64,000 nt of DNA from NCBI GenBank assembly GCA_012839355.1, contig DUNK01000013.1, positions 1 through 64,000 of the forward strand, given 5' to 3'. Source of the stretch: Acholeplasma sp. (GTDB lineage Bacteria; Bacillota_I; Bacilli_A; Acholeplasmatales; UBA5453). Made by a program: the position numbers and the translations under genes. Numbering within the stretch: the stretch's first letter is position 1; each line of letters begins with the position of its first letter. The notes under the pieces were generated by a model. It was not told where the DNA came from. It made no database searches and worked only from the letters and a program-made list of their open reading frames with translations. Below, piece by piece: positions 26,650 to 40,532 of this stretch.

Positions 26650-28269
26650 ATGAAAGATCAATCTAATTTTATTAAAACGATTATGATTCAAGATTTGGAA
26701 AGTGGGAAGCATAAAGAGATTCTTACAAGGTTTCCACCTGAGCCAAATGGTTTTTTACATATCGGCCACGCTAGAGCTTTAACAATTAACTTTGAACTAG
26801 CAGCTCTTTTTAATGGTAAAACGAACTTAAGGTTTGATGATACAAATCCTGAAGCGGAAGATGTTAGATATGTAAATTCAATTATTGAAGATATTAACTG
26901 GTTAGGTTTTAAGCCTGATAAAGTTTTATATGCAAGCGATTATTTCCAAGAGATGTATGAAAGAGCTGTGCTATTAATCAAAAGAGGTTTGGCTTATGTT
27001 GATGATCAAACAGCTGAAGAAATATCAGCAACTCGTGGAAATGTTACTACGCCAGGAGTAAACTCACCTTATCGTGATAGAACTGTTGAAGAGAACTTAA
27101 AACTCTTTAATGAGATGAAAGAAGGCAAATATGCTGAAGGTGAAAAGGTTTTAAGAGCGAAAATTGATATGGCTAGTCCAAATATGAATATGCGTGATCC
27201 TGTAATTTATAGAATTACATTTGCTGAACATTATAGGACAGGCAACAAGTGGTGCATTTATCCACTTTATGATTTTGCACACCCAATTGAAGATGCGATT
27301 GAAGGCATTACGCACTCATTATGTAGTTTGGAGTTTGAAGACCATAGACCTTTATATGATTGGGTTGTAGAAGAAACGCAAATGGAGAGTGTTCCTAGAC
27401 AAATTGAATTTGGTAGATTAAATATCGAAAATACAGTGATGAGCAAAAGATATTTAAAGATATTAGTTGATGAAAAAAGAGTTACAGGTTGGGATGATCC
27501 AAGAATGCCTACACTTTCAGGTTTAAGAAGAAGAGGTTATACACCTGAAGCGATTAAAAACTTTATTATCTCAACAGGCTTATCAAAAAACAATTCAACT
27601 GTTGCGGCAGATATGTTAGAAGCTGCACTAAGAGATGATTTACAACTTAAAACACCAAAGATTATGGGTGTAATTAATCCGCTTAAAGTTACTGTAACTA
27701 ATTATCCTGAAGGAAAGGTTGAAAAACTAACAACCTTCTTAAATCCTCAAGATGAAAGCATGGGAGAAAAAACTATTTATTTTTCAAGACACTTATATAT
27801 TGATAGAGATGATTTCATTTTAGAAAAACCAAATAAACATTGGAAGAGACTCGCAAAAGGAATAGAAGTTAGACTTTATAATGCTTATTTTATTGCTTGT
27901 CATGATGTAGTTTATGATGAAGATGGAGAGATAGTAGAAATTTTAGTGACATATGATGAAAAAACAAAGAGTGGCACAGACTTTAATGAAAGAAAGCCAA
28001 ATGGAACAATTCAGTATGTTGAAGCAACTACAGCCTTAAAAACAACATTTAATTTATTTGGACCATTAGTGTTTGATGGTGAAGAATCATTCTTAGAAAG
28101 AATTAACCCTAATTCTTGGGAAGTAAAAGAAGGTTATATTGAGCACGCTGCTAAAGATATTAAAGAGCAGATGCAGTTAATGAGAATTGGTTATTTCATT
28201 CAAGATAGCAAGAGTGAAGAGAGAGTTTTAAATAGAATTGTTGAACTAAGAAGTTCATTTAAAAAATAA
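26650..28269 (+). CDS. glnS: glutaminyl-tRNA synthetase
   Basis: Charges tRNA-Gln directly with glutamine. Class I motifs: [16 protein letters not shown] (HIGH) and NTVMSKRYL in place of KMSKS; the GlnRS-type DDTNPEAED is also present. Two beta-barrel anticodon domains fill the C-terminal third. The length, 540 aa, equals E. coli GlnRS. I start at ATG 26650, after GGTGAT; the track's GTG lies within that site. GlnRS is uncommon in Bacillota, which mostly use GatCAB, so transfer is likely. A matching tRNA-Gln(UUG) lies at 60.6 kb. Confidence 0.95.
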   Translation: MKDQSNFIKTIMIQDLESGKHKEILTRFPPEPNGFLHIGHARALTINFELAALFNGKTNLRFDDTNPEAEDVRYVNSIIEDINWLGFKPDKVLYASDYFQEMYERAVLLIKRGLAYVDDQTAEEISATRGNVTTPGVNSPYRDRTVEENLKLFNEMKEGKYAEGEKVLRAKIDMASPNMNMRDPVIYRITFAEHYRTGNKWCIYPLYDFAHPIEDAIEGITHSLCSLEFEDHRPLYDWVVEETQMESVPRQIEFGRLNIENTVMSKRYLKILVDEKRVTGWDDPRMPTLSGLRRRGYTPEAIKNFIISTGLSKNNSTVAADMLEAALRDDLQLKTPKIMGVINPLKVTVTNYPEGKVEKLTTFLNPQDESMGEKTIYFSRHLYIDRDDFILEKPNKHWKRLAKGIEVRLYNAYFIACHDVVYDEDGEIVEILVTYDEKTKSGTDFNERKPNGTIQYVEATTALKTTFNLFGPLVFDGEESFLERINPNSWEVKEGYIEHAAKDIKEQMQLMRIGYFIQDSKSEERVLNRIVELRSSFKK

Positions 28270-28563
28270 AAAAAGGTGCGAAAGCAACCCTTAAATCTGG
28301 AGAGATTTTTAAAAACAACATAAATAAGGTATAATTAATGTAGAAAAGTATAATTTACATAAATAAAAAAAGAAACATTGTAACTTGAACGTTAATTACT
28401 GCAACATTGAATAATTTAAACAATAGCATTTATTATAAATATTTAAATTGTGATTTTGTAGTATTGTAAAGGTACATTGTTTTTTTATAAATAAGCGTTC
28501 ATTCAACAAAGCATACGCATTTGTATTAATAGTAAACGAATTATAGTTTCGGAGGTACAATAA

Positions 28564-28704
28564 ATGATTAAGAAGATTATAAGATTAATAATAAGCATTT
28601 TAGTTACAATGGTATTTATATTTATATCAATGGGAACAATATTGTTTTTTAAACAAAAACCATTATTAAAACAGGCTAATTTATTAGAACCAAAAGTAAT
28701 GTGA
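28564..28704 (+). CDS. small membrane peptide or 5-prime part of a decayed gene
   Basis: A 46-aa frame with GGAGG 7 nt before ATG and a TGA stop. Residues 4-30 form one hydrophobic helix (IIRLIISILVTMVFIFISMG). It could be a real small membrane protein, but the frame that follows resembles the missing remainder of a longer membrane-anchored protein, so I lean to the start of a broken gene. Confidence 0.4.
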   Translation: MIKKIIRLIISILVTMVFIFISMGTILFFKQKPLLKQANLLEPKVM

Positions 28705-29073
28705 GTATATTTATAGCATTAAAATAAATTGTGATTGCTTCTATTTTTCAACTATTGTTGAAGTTGACAAGTCAAAAGTAATAGATATTTCAGAAGTTAA
28801 AGATGAAATAGAGGATGTAAAGGAATATAAAGATTAAAGCAATAAAGCAGAGGGAGAAAAGGAAATGTTAATAAATAAAAGAAAACAAATCAAAAGTTAA
28901 TTATAGTGAAAATGATTTTAAAGAAAAGTTTAGTAAATATGATAAAAAGTTTTTTAAAAAGCATATGTTATTGTATTATTACCGATTAGAACCAAAGGTA
29001 ATTTCAAATTATGTACATTCTATAAAAAGAAAAGTTTAAAGGTGTTAATGAATGTAATGTAAAAATTAGAACT
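28705..29073 (+). pseudogene. decayed coding sequence
   Basis: Short open pieces in different frames. One ends EVKDEIEDVKEYKD before TAA at about 28835. Another, at about 28905-29037, reads DFKEKFSKYDKKFFKKH then RLEPKVISNYVHSIKRK, which recalls the EKYDEEFFEENALVVV segment of small extracytoplasmic proteins of Bacillota. The frames are interrupted by stops and lack starts. I infer one or two genes destroyed by indels, continuing into the ORF at 29074. Confidence 0.4.
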
Positions 29074-29574
29074 GTGAGAGATTTTCCAATCTCTGTGATA
29101 TTTTATGTTAAAGAAGAACACATGATTGATTATTATTTAAATGTTACAGAAGATTATTTTGGAAACATTAACAATGTTGAGTCAATTAAATGTTTTAAAG
29201 TGAAAGTTAGTTTAATTCTTTCGGTTAATAATACTGCGCTATTAGACGAAGAAATGAATCAAATAGTTGAAAGATTAAAAGCGTCACCAAATGTTAGTGA
29301 AGCAGTTATAGCTTATGGCACCTCTAATAAGATAAAAGTTACATTGAGTGAAAGAATAAGTGTTAAAATTGCTGATAACACATTAAAATTAGAAGATTTT
29401 ATTGATAGTGACCTTATTAACAATTACGATTTTGAGATGGAAATAACAACAAAAAGTTTATTTGGATGTGTAAAATTTAAGTTAGTAGAAACAGGAAGAG
29501 GCAAAGCGGCAGAGCTTAAACAAATTATTAAAGAAAGAAATTATCCGTTTTTAGATTTTGATCATAATGAGTAG
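29074..29574 (+). CDS. hypothetical protein, probably the 3-prime part of a broken gene
   Basis: 166 aa, not recognised. It has no signal peptide and a GTG start without a convincing ribosome binding site. The same frame is open upstream to about 29030, and the preceding sequence looks like decayed coding DNA. The protein is acidic, of mixed alpha/beta character, with a run LNVTEDYFGN...FKVKVSLILSVNNTALLDEEM. It is followed by a terminator, so the 3-prime end is authentic even if the start is not. Confidence 0.45.
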   Translation: MRDFPISVIFYVKEEHMIDYYLNVTEDYFGNINNVESIKCFKVKVSLILSVNNTALLDEEMNQIVERLKASPNVSEAVIAYGTSNKIKVTLSERISVKIADNTLKLEDFIDSDLINNYDFEMEITTKSLFGCVKFKLVETGRGKAAELKQIIKERNYPFLDFDHNE

Positions 29575-29593
29575 AAAAAGAGTTTTTAGAAGG

Positions 29594-29634
29594 AAAGAGA
29601 TTGAACGAAAAAAAGTGTTCAGTCTCTTTTTATT
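29594..29634 (+). terminator. terminator after the 166-aa ORF
   Basis: AAAGAGATTGAAC pairs with GTTCAGTCTCTTT (one G-U pair) around a 10-nt loop, followed by T residues. Confidence 0.8.
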
Positions 29635-29648
29635 TATTCGTTAATGTA

Positions 29649-29657
29649 TGGTATAAT
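29649..29657 (+). promoter_or_regulatory. extended -10 promoter upstream of pcrA
   Basis: TGGTATAAT lies 139 nt before the pcrA start, giving a long leader. A hairpin (about 29758-29781, AAAAAGGG / CCCTTTTT) lies in that leader just before pcrA. It could be a terminator or attenuator, but its T run is only five bases. Confidence 0.45.
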
Positions 29658-29796
29658 TATATTAGTTTTAGTAAGAATAGTTTTAAAGGAAGTAGAAGTA
29701 AACTATTAGAAGATTTTAAGAGAAAAATAAATTCTTTTGAAGTTTCGTTTAGAAAATAAAAAAAGGGTTAATCCCTTTTTGTTTAGGGGATAAATA

Positions 29797-31878
29797 ATGT
29801 TAGATTTAACAAAACTTAACAAACAACAACAAAAAGCCGTAGAAACGATTAATGGTCCTGTTAGTGTCTTAGCAGGCGCAGGTACCGGTAAGACTAGAAC
29901 GCTCACATATCGAATTGCGTATATGATTTATAGCGGAATTAATCCTAGCGAGATTGTTGCGGTTACTTTTACAAATAAAGCTGCTTTTGAGATGAAAAAA
30001 AGAGTGATTGAGTTAGTAGGTCCTTATGCAGAAGAATTAAGTGTATCTACGTTTCACTCTTTTTGCGCGAGATTTTTAAGAAATGAAGCAGAGAAACTTG
30101 ATGAAAGATATACGAGTAGATTTTTAATAATCGACGAAGAAGACTCTAAACAAATAATAAGAGATACAGTTGGGGAGTTAGAGTACGATACAAATAAATA
30201 TAATTCAATTAGATTAAAAAATCTCTTTTCGATGTATAAAAATAATCAAATAGATTTTTTAGAAGGAGCAGAACTAATTATTTATAATGCTTATAATAAG
30301 TATTTAAAAGATAATAATTCAATGGATTTTGATGATTTAGTTAATAATACAGTTGAGTTATTAAAGAAAAATGAAAAGGTAAGAAGTTATTATCAAGATA
30401 GATATAAATATATATTAGTTGATGAGTTTCAAGATACGAACCTTGCTCAATATGAGTTAGTAAAATTATTATCAGGAAAGAATAATAATATCTTTACTGT
30501 TGGTGATCCTGATCAGAGTATTTATTCTTTCCGTGGAGCTAATTATGCTAATCAACAAAGATTTATTAAAGAATATAACCCAAAAGTAATATTTTTAGAA
30601 GAAAACTATCGTTCAACTACTAATATATTAGCCGCGGCAAATAAATTAATTGAAAATAATCAAAGCCGTGTTGGTGAAAAAGAACTGACGAGTTCTTTAG
30701 GCGAAGGCAGCGAAGTTATGTTTGTAACTAGAAGTTCTGATCGCGATGAAGCGTATTTTGTTGCAGAAGCGATTAAAATAATGGTTGCAGGCGGATATGA
30801 TTATAGTGATATAGCAGTTTTATATAGAAGTAATTCAATTAGTAGAATATTTGAAGAAGCTTTTTTAAAAGCGGGAATACCTTATGTTATTTATGGAGGT
30901 TTATCATTCTTTGCGAGAAAAGAAATAAAAGATATTTTAGCGTATATTAGAGTAGTATTAAATCCGCATGATACTATTTCTTTAAAAAGAATAATTAATG
31001 TTCCAAGAAGAATGATTGGTAATACAACAGTAAGTAAAATTGAAAGTTACGCAAAGCTAAATAACATAAGTATGTATGAAGCAATTAGTGAAGGTGATTT
31101 TGGTGCGGCAACTAATAAACGTTTAAGATCATTTCAAACAATAATTGAAGCGCTAAAAGAAGAAATAGGGAAAGTTAATAACTTAACAGATATTATTGAT
31201 ATAGTTAATAACATAAGCGGCTATCGTGAGATGTTAGAAAATGAAGGAGAAGAATCTAAAGATAGATTAGAAAACATTCAAGAGTTAAAAGCGATCTTTT
31301 ATAATGCTAGATTAGAAAACGAAAAAGCTACTAATATAGAAGTATTAGAAGAATTATTAATTGATTTAGCATTGATGACTAACCTTGATAAAGATGATAC
31401 AGTTAATACAGTTAAAGTAGCGACAGTTCATCAGGTGAAAGGACTAGAGTTTAAAACTGTTTTTTTAGTAGCGATGGAAGAAACAATTTTCCCTGCTCAA
31501 GCATCGATGATGAGCACTTTTGATTTAGAAGAAGAAAGACGAGTTTGTTATGTGGGAGTGACACGCGCTAAAGAAAGATTAATTATCTCAAACGCAATTG
31601 AAAGGTTTCGTTTTGGAATGGTTAAAAGGTTAGAACCTTCAAGATATATAAACGAATTAAAAATAGACGCACAACCAATTAAAATTAAAAAAGTTGAAGC
31701 ACCTAAAAAAGAAGAGATAGGAGAGTTAAAAATAGGTGATAAAGTTAGTCATGATTTTTTTGGAAATGGTGTAGTCGTTCAAGAAGATGAAGAGATAATT
31801 AAAGTAGCATTTACTCATCCAGTAGGAATTAAAATAATTAAGAAAAATCATCCGGCCTTAAAGAAAATAGAAAAGTAA
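29797..31878 (+). CDS. pcrA: ATP-dependent DNA helicase PcrA (UvrD/Rep family)
   Basis: SF1A 3-prime to 5-prime helicase for repair and removal of recombinase filaments. 693 aa with all motifs: GAGTGKTRTL (I), FTNKAA (Ia), VDEFQDTN (II), GDPDQSIYSFRGA (III), LEENYRST (IV), TVHQVKGLEFKTVF (V), RVCYVGVTRAKERL (VI). The full 2B domain is present (about residues 380-550). The C-terminus has the Tudor-like GDKVSHDFFGNGVVV region that contacts RNA polymerase in PcrA. It begins a repair gene run with the mini-helicase, ligA and uvrA. Confidence 0.95.
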   Translation: MLDLTKLNKQQQKAVETINGPVSVLAGAGTGKTRTLTYRIAYMIYSGINPSEIVAVTFTNKAAFEMKKRVIELVGPYAEELSVSTFHSFCARFLRNEAEKLDERYTSRFLIIDEEDSKQIIRDTVGELEYDTNKYNSIRLKNLFSMYKNNQIDFLEGAELIIYNAYNKYLKDNNSMDFDDLVNNTVELLKKNEKVRSYYQDRYKYILVDEFQDTNLAQYELVKLLSGKNNNIFTVGDPDQSIYSFRGANYANQQRFIKEYNPKVIFLEENYRSTTNILAAANKLIENNQSRVGEKELTSSLGEGSEVMFVTRSSDRDEAYFVAEAIKIMVAGGYDYSDIAVLYRSNSISRIFEEAFLKAGIPYVIYGGLSFFARKEIKDILAYIRVVLNPHDTISLKRIINVPRRMIGNTTVSKIESYAKLNNISMYEAISEGDFGAATNKRLRSFQTIIEALKEEIGKVNNLTDIIDIVNNISGYREMLENEGEESKDRLENIQELKAIFYNARLENEKATNIEVLEELLIDLALMTNLDKDDTVNTVKVATVHQVKGLEFKTVFLVAMEETIFPAQASMMSTFDLEEERRVCYVGVTRAKERLIISNAIERFRFGMVKRLEPSRYINELKIDAQPIKIKKVEAPKKEEIGELKIGDKVSHDFFGNGVVVQEDEEIIKVAFTHPVGIKIIKKNHPALKKIEK

Positions 31879-31918
31879 TTTTCACCCTATCTTTTTAATT
31901 ATTATATAGGGGTGAAAA
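31879..31918 (+). promoter_or_regulatory. hairpin masking the ribosome binding site of the mini-helicase
   Basis: TTTTCACCCTAT, directly after the pcrA stop, pairs with ATAGGGGTGAAAA (one bulged base) directly before the next ATG. The second arm is the Shine-Dalgarno sequence (AGGGGTG). There is no T run on the plus strand, so it is not a terminator. Confidence 0.65.
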
Positions 31919-31919
31919 A

Positions 31920-33131
31920 ATGTTAAACAAACAACAGTTAAAAGTGGTCAATTCAAACGACCACTTTATCTTTTTATTAGCAGGCGCTGGTACCGGTAAA
32001 ACAACAGTGATTATCAACAAAATTAAATTATTGTTAAACAAGGGCGTAATGGCTGAAAATGTCCTAGTCTTGTCGTTTACTAGAAAAAGCGCTAATGATT
32101 TAAAAGTTAAATTAAAGGGATTTGAAGAAGTTGTTATTACGACTTTTCATGGACTCTGTTATAACTTATTAAAGGATGAAATTAAGATTAAAATTGTTGA
32201 AGAAGAATGGTTGGTTTCTAATGGCTTTTCTTTAAATGATTTAGTGAAAATAGGTCTGTATAAAAGGAATAATAAAGAGTCTAAATTAGTTAAAAAATAT
32301 AATCATTTTTTAAGAGAAAATGGACTCTTAGATTATACTGATTTAGAACACTTGTTAGTTAAAAAACTAAAGAGCGATAGAGCATTTAAAAATAAAATTT
32401 CTAGTAAGTTTAAATATATTTTTGTTGATGAGTTTCAAGATACATCAATCATTCAATATGAACTTTTAAAAGAACTTATAGGAAGTGATTCTAAATGCTT
32501 TTGTGTGGGTGATCCGAACCAGAGTATTTATTCGTTTAGAGGCGCCTCAGAAAAGGTAATTAGTAAGTATAATAAAGATTATAAAGCGAGCCTTTATCTA
32601 TTAAATATAAACTATAGAAGTGATAAAGAAATTTTAAGAGTTTCTAATAGATTAATTAGTTATAATAAAGGGGCTTATAAATTTAATTTGGTGCCTAAAA
32701 AGAAAGATGAAGGGATAGTAATTTATAAGTGTTTTGATAATGGAAAAGATAAGGTAGAATACATTTTAAATGAGATAAGAAAACTATTAGATTTAAATAT
32801 CTTCCAAGAAGAGATTGCGGTTATTTATCGTAATCATCATTTTGCGAATGAATTAAAAAGAGAACTATTTAAAACATATTTTGACAGGGTAAATTTTTTA
32901 ACAGTTCATCAAGTGAAAGGCTTAGAGTTTGACTGTGTGTTTTTCATTGGTTTAGAAGAAGAAAAACTACCTTTTAAAGGTGAAAACATAGAAGAAGAAA
33001 GAAGGCTCTTTTATGTTGGTATAACTAGAGCTAGACATAGACTTTATTTACTTTCAAAAAATAAAAAGAAAATATCAAGATTTATCATAGAAGCATTAAG
33101 AAGAAAAAAGGGCGATAAAAAACATCTATAA
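31920..33131 (+). CDS. miniature UvrD-like helicase lacking domain 2B
   Basis: 403 aa. All SF1A ATPase/helicase motifs are intact: LAGAGTGKTT (I), FTRKSA (Ia), VDEFQDTS (II), GDPNQSIYSFRGAS (III), NINYRSDKE (IV), TVHQVKGLEFDCVF (V), RRLFYVGITRARHRL (VI). Between AVIYRN and motif V only about 20 residues remain, where PcrA has some 200. Domain 2B is therefore missing and 1B is short. The start lies in the hairpin described above. A partner or regulator of PcrA, or an independent repair helicase, are both possible. Confidence 0.85.
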   Translation: MLNKQQLKVVNSNDHFIFLLAGAGTGKTTVIINKIKLLLNKGVMAENVLVLSFTRKSANDLKVKLKGFEEVVITTFHGLCYNLLKDEIKIKIVEEEWLVSNGFSLNDLVKIGLYKRNNKESKLVKKYNHFLRENGLLDYTDLEHLLVKKLKSDRAFKNKISSKFKYIFVDEFQDTSIIQYELLKELIGSDSKCFCVGDPNQSIYSFRGASEKVISKYNKDYKASLYLLNINYRSDKEILRVSNRLISYNKGAYKFNLVPKKKDEGIVIYKCFDNGKDKVEYILNEIRKLLDLNIFQEEIAVIYRNHHFANELKRELFKTYFDRVNFLTVHQVKGLEFDCVFFIGLEEEKLPFKGENIEEERRLFYVGITRARHRLYLLSKNKKKISRFIIEALRRKKGDKKHL

Positions 33132-33154
33132 AACATATAAAACTGTTTTAAATA

Positions 33155-37984
<4,830 letters not shown>

Positions 37985-38491
37985 ATGGACGAAAAAGACA
38001 AAAAAGAAGAAGAGAAAAAAACTGAAGAAGAATTAAACGAAGAACTCAATTCTTTTTTAGAAGAGGAAAGAGAAAAAAACAAAAACCCTTGGCTTTTGTA
38101 TTTTAATGTGGGCTTACATAAAAACTATTATATTCATCTTCTTTTAATGATTCTTGTAAATATGTTTTGTTTATCGGCTGTAATTGGTTTAATCGGTTAT
38201 GGTATGTTAGAAGATATCGTGTTATATTTATTTAGTGTTATTTTATTTACATTATTGGAAATGATATTTAAACTATTAACATTTAGATATCTAACTAAAA
38301 TTGTTGTTAAATCTTTTGGGGCAATTCATTTAGTTTATTTGATTCCTCTTTATTACTTTACAATTTGTTTTCTTGGTAAAGTAAGTTTTGGTGGATTTTT
38401 TAAATATATACTTATTTTTGTAAGTTTCTTATTGATAAGATTATTTGTAATGCATTATATAAAAAGAATTAGTTTTAGGGGGGAATTATGA
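37985..38491 (+). CDS. membrane protein with a charged N-terminal segment, 168 aa
   Basis: Not recognised. Residues 1-37 are almost entirely Glu, Lys and Asp, probably a charged helix or coiled coil. Four transmembrane helices follow (about 50-70, 76-96, 110-130, 136-155). ATG starts directly after the uvrA stop, with the ribosome binding site inside uvrA, and the 3-prime end overlaps hprK by 4 nt. In many Bacillota a four-helix membrane protein (YvlD) precedes hprK, but I see no clear sequence match. Confidence 0.65.
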   Translation: MDEKDKKEEEKKTEEELNEELNSFLEEEREKNKNPWLLYFNVGLHKNYYIHLLLMILVNMFCLSAVIGLIGYGMLEDIVLYLFSVILFTLLEMIFKLLTFRYLTKIVVKSFGAIHLVYLIPLYYFTICFLGKVSFGGFFKYILIFVSFLLIRLFVMHYIKRISFRGEL

Positions 38492-39438
38492 AAGGGATTA
38501 AAGTTATAAAGTTAATCAATGATAATCAGTTAGAAATCATTGCTGGACTTGATGGGATACATGAACTAGTTACTGAGACAATGATTTCAAGGCTAGGAAT
38601 TGAACTCGCTGGTTATATGGATTTTTATGATAGTAAAAGAGTTGTTTTAATGGGTTCAAAAGAAGCATCGTTTTTTAACTCTTTTGCTGAAAAGGTTCAA
38701 GAAGAAAGATTAAGAAAAATCTTAAGTTTTAAACCTCCAGCGATAGTCTTTTCTAAAAATGTTGAGATAAGCAGTTTGTTTATTCGTTTAGGTAATGAAT
38801 ATAAAGTGCCAATTTTAAGAAGCGATTTAAAAACGACTGCAATTAATTCAAAACTCTATAATTATTTGCAAGAGCATTTATCTTTAAGACAATCAATTCA
38901 TGGTACATTATTAGATATTAATGGGATGGGGACATTAATCATTGGTGAAAGTGGTATCGGTAAAAGTGAGACAGCTTTAGAATTAATTAAAAAAGGCCAT
39001 ATGTTAATTAGCGATGATCGTGTTGATATCTTTCAAAAAGATGTTGGACTTCTAATGGGCGAACCACCACAAATTCTAAAAAGATATTTAGAAGTTAGAG
39101 GGATTGGAATTGTTGATGTAGTCTCAATGTTTGGGATAAGTTCGTATCGTGAATTTAAACGAATCAATCTTGTGGTAGAGTTAGAAAAATGGGAATCGTT
39201 TAATAACTATGATAGATTAGGATTGGAAAACGAAACAATCAAATATTTTGATACAGAAATACCTAAGGTAACAATCCCTGTTTCACCCGGTAGAAATATC
39301 GCCTTATTAGTTGAGGCGGCAGCATTAAATGAGAAGTTAAAAATGTTAGGATATCATGCAGCATTTAACTTAACAAGAGAAGTAGCAAGGAGCATAAAAG
39401 AAAATGAAAAAAAAGAACAAGAAAAAAAGACAAAATAA
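38488..39438 (+). CDS. hprK: HPr kinase/phosphorylase
   Basis: Phosphorylates and dephosphorylates Ser46 of HPr, tuning sugar uptake by the PTS and catabolite control. Walker A GESGIGKSETALELI (about residues 151-165), LISDDRV, GPP-like MGEPPQIL, and the signature RGIGIVDV. 316 aa, normal. AGGGGGG before ATG. Its presence implies an HPr-based PTS elsewhere in the genome. Confidence 0.95.
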   Translation: MKGIKVIKLINDNQLEIIAGLDGIHELVTETMISRLGIELAGYMDFYDSKRVVLMGSKEASFFNSFAEKVQEERLRKILSFKPPAIVFSKNVEISSLFIRLGNEYKVPILRSDLKTTAINSKLYNYLQEHLSLRQSIHGTLLDINGMGTLIIGESGIGKSETALELIKKGHMLISDDRVDIFQKDVGLLMGEPPQILKRYLEVRGIGIVDVVSMFGISSYREFKRINLVVELEKWESFNNYDRLGLENETIKYFDTEIPKVTIPVSPGRNIALLVEAAALNEKLKMLGYHAAFNLTREVARSIKENEKKEQEKKTK

Positions 39439-40516
39439 TAAGAAAAAAGCCCCACAAGTAGAGGCGCAAAAAACAGAAGTTATAGTAGCAGAAAAAACAT
39501 TTAAAGAAAAGTTAAAAGAACACTTTCTTAAGTACCGTCAGCCATATGTGATTGGAACTATAATGGTTGGTTGGTTTTTGCTGCTTTTAATATTTGCAAC
39601 TGCAGGTAAAAAAGCACCTTATAGTAATGTTGCGTTCAAGATAGGAAGTCTTGAAATTGCATGGTATGCAGTCTTTATTTTAACGGGTGCAGTGTTTGCG
39701 ATAATTTTAGCATATAGAGAAGCGTTTTTTCTTAACATGAACAGAGAACATTTAGTTGATGGCGGACTAATCGGAATCCTTGTAGGGATAATTGGAGCAC
39801 GGCTTTACTACGTAATTTTCCGTTCTGTAGGTGGATTTAAAGAAATTTTTAATTTGCGTGGTGGTGGACTAGCAATTCATGGTGCAGTTATAGTAGGGAT
39901 TATCTATGCAATTATCTATACGAAAATTCGTAAAATGGACCTTTTTCAGCTCTTAGATTTACTGGCTGTAGGTTTTTTAGTTGGTCAAATTGTAGGCCGT
40001 TGGGGAAACTTTATGAACCAAGAAGCACATGGTGGTCCAATGAGTGCAAACGCCCAACAAGTTTTAAGTGTTATATTACCTAACTTTATCTACAACAATA
40101 TGATTATTGATGGAGTAGTTTATCACCCTACTTTCTTGTATGAAAGTTTATGGAATTTTGTTGGGTTGATTCTCTTGTTAATTATTAGAAGAAAACGCAT
40201 ATTTAAAGTTGGCGATATGATGGGTTTATATTTAATGTGGTATGGACTTGGAAGAGGCTTATTAATTGAACCGTTTAGAACTGATCCTTTACTCTTTGTT
40301 GAGAGTGCTGGAATGGGCAATATATTTAATAGAGTGAATGTTGTTTTCTCGCTAACATTATTTTTAATTGGCGGACTGCTTTATATTATCGTTAAGAATA
40401 AAATCAAACCTGATATTCCATACTATTATGATGTAGTTTTAGAAAACAAAGAAGAGGCTTTATACTTATTATCTAAAGAAGGAAGACAGAAACGTAGAGA
40501 AGAAAAAAACAAATAA
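39404..40516 (+). CDS. lgt: prolipoprotein diacylglyceryl transferase with a basic N-terminal extension
   Basis: Adds diacylglycerol to the lipobox Cys of lipoproteins at the membrane. Lgt motifs: NLRGGGLAIHGAVI (about 146-159) and the signature VGRWGNFMNQEAHGG, plus seven hydrophobic segments. The first 45 residues are a Lys/Gln-rich extension (KKKNKKKRQNNKKK) not usual in Lgt; the core begins near the first helix at about 50. The gene overlaps hprK by 35 nt. The window contains lipobox substrates (serpin and the frameshifted lipoprotein). Confidence 0.92.
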   Translation: MKKKNKKKRQNNKKKAPQVEAQKTEVIVAEKTFKEKLKEHFLKYRQPYVIGTIMVGWFLLLLIFATAGKKAPYSNVAFKIGSLEIAWYAVFILTGAVFAIILAYREAFFLNMNREHLVDGGLIGILVGIIGARLYYVIFRSVGGFKEIFNLRGGGLAIHGAVIVGIIYAIIYTKIRKMDLFQLLDLLAVGFLVGQIVGRWGNFMNQEAHGGPMSANAQQVLSVILPNFIYNNMIIDGVVYHPTFLYESLWNFVGLILLLIIRRKRIFKVGDMMGLYLMWYGLGRGLLIEPFRTDPLLFVESAGMGNIFNRVNVVFSLTLFLIGGLLYIIVKNKIKPDIPYYYDVVLENKEEALYLLSKEGRQKRREEKNK

Positions 40517-40532
40517 AAGGAACGAAGATTAA

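Noticed and set aside
31879-31918. Intrinsic terminator after pcrA
   Set aside because: The hairpin is followed by AAAAATG, not a T run, and its right arm is the SD of the next gene.
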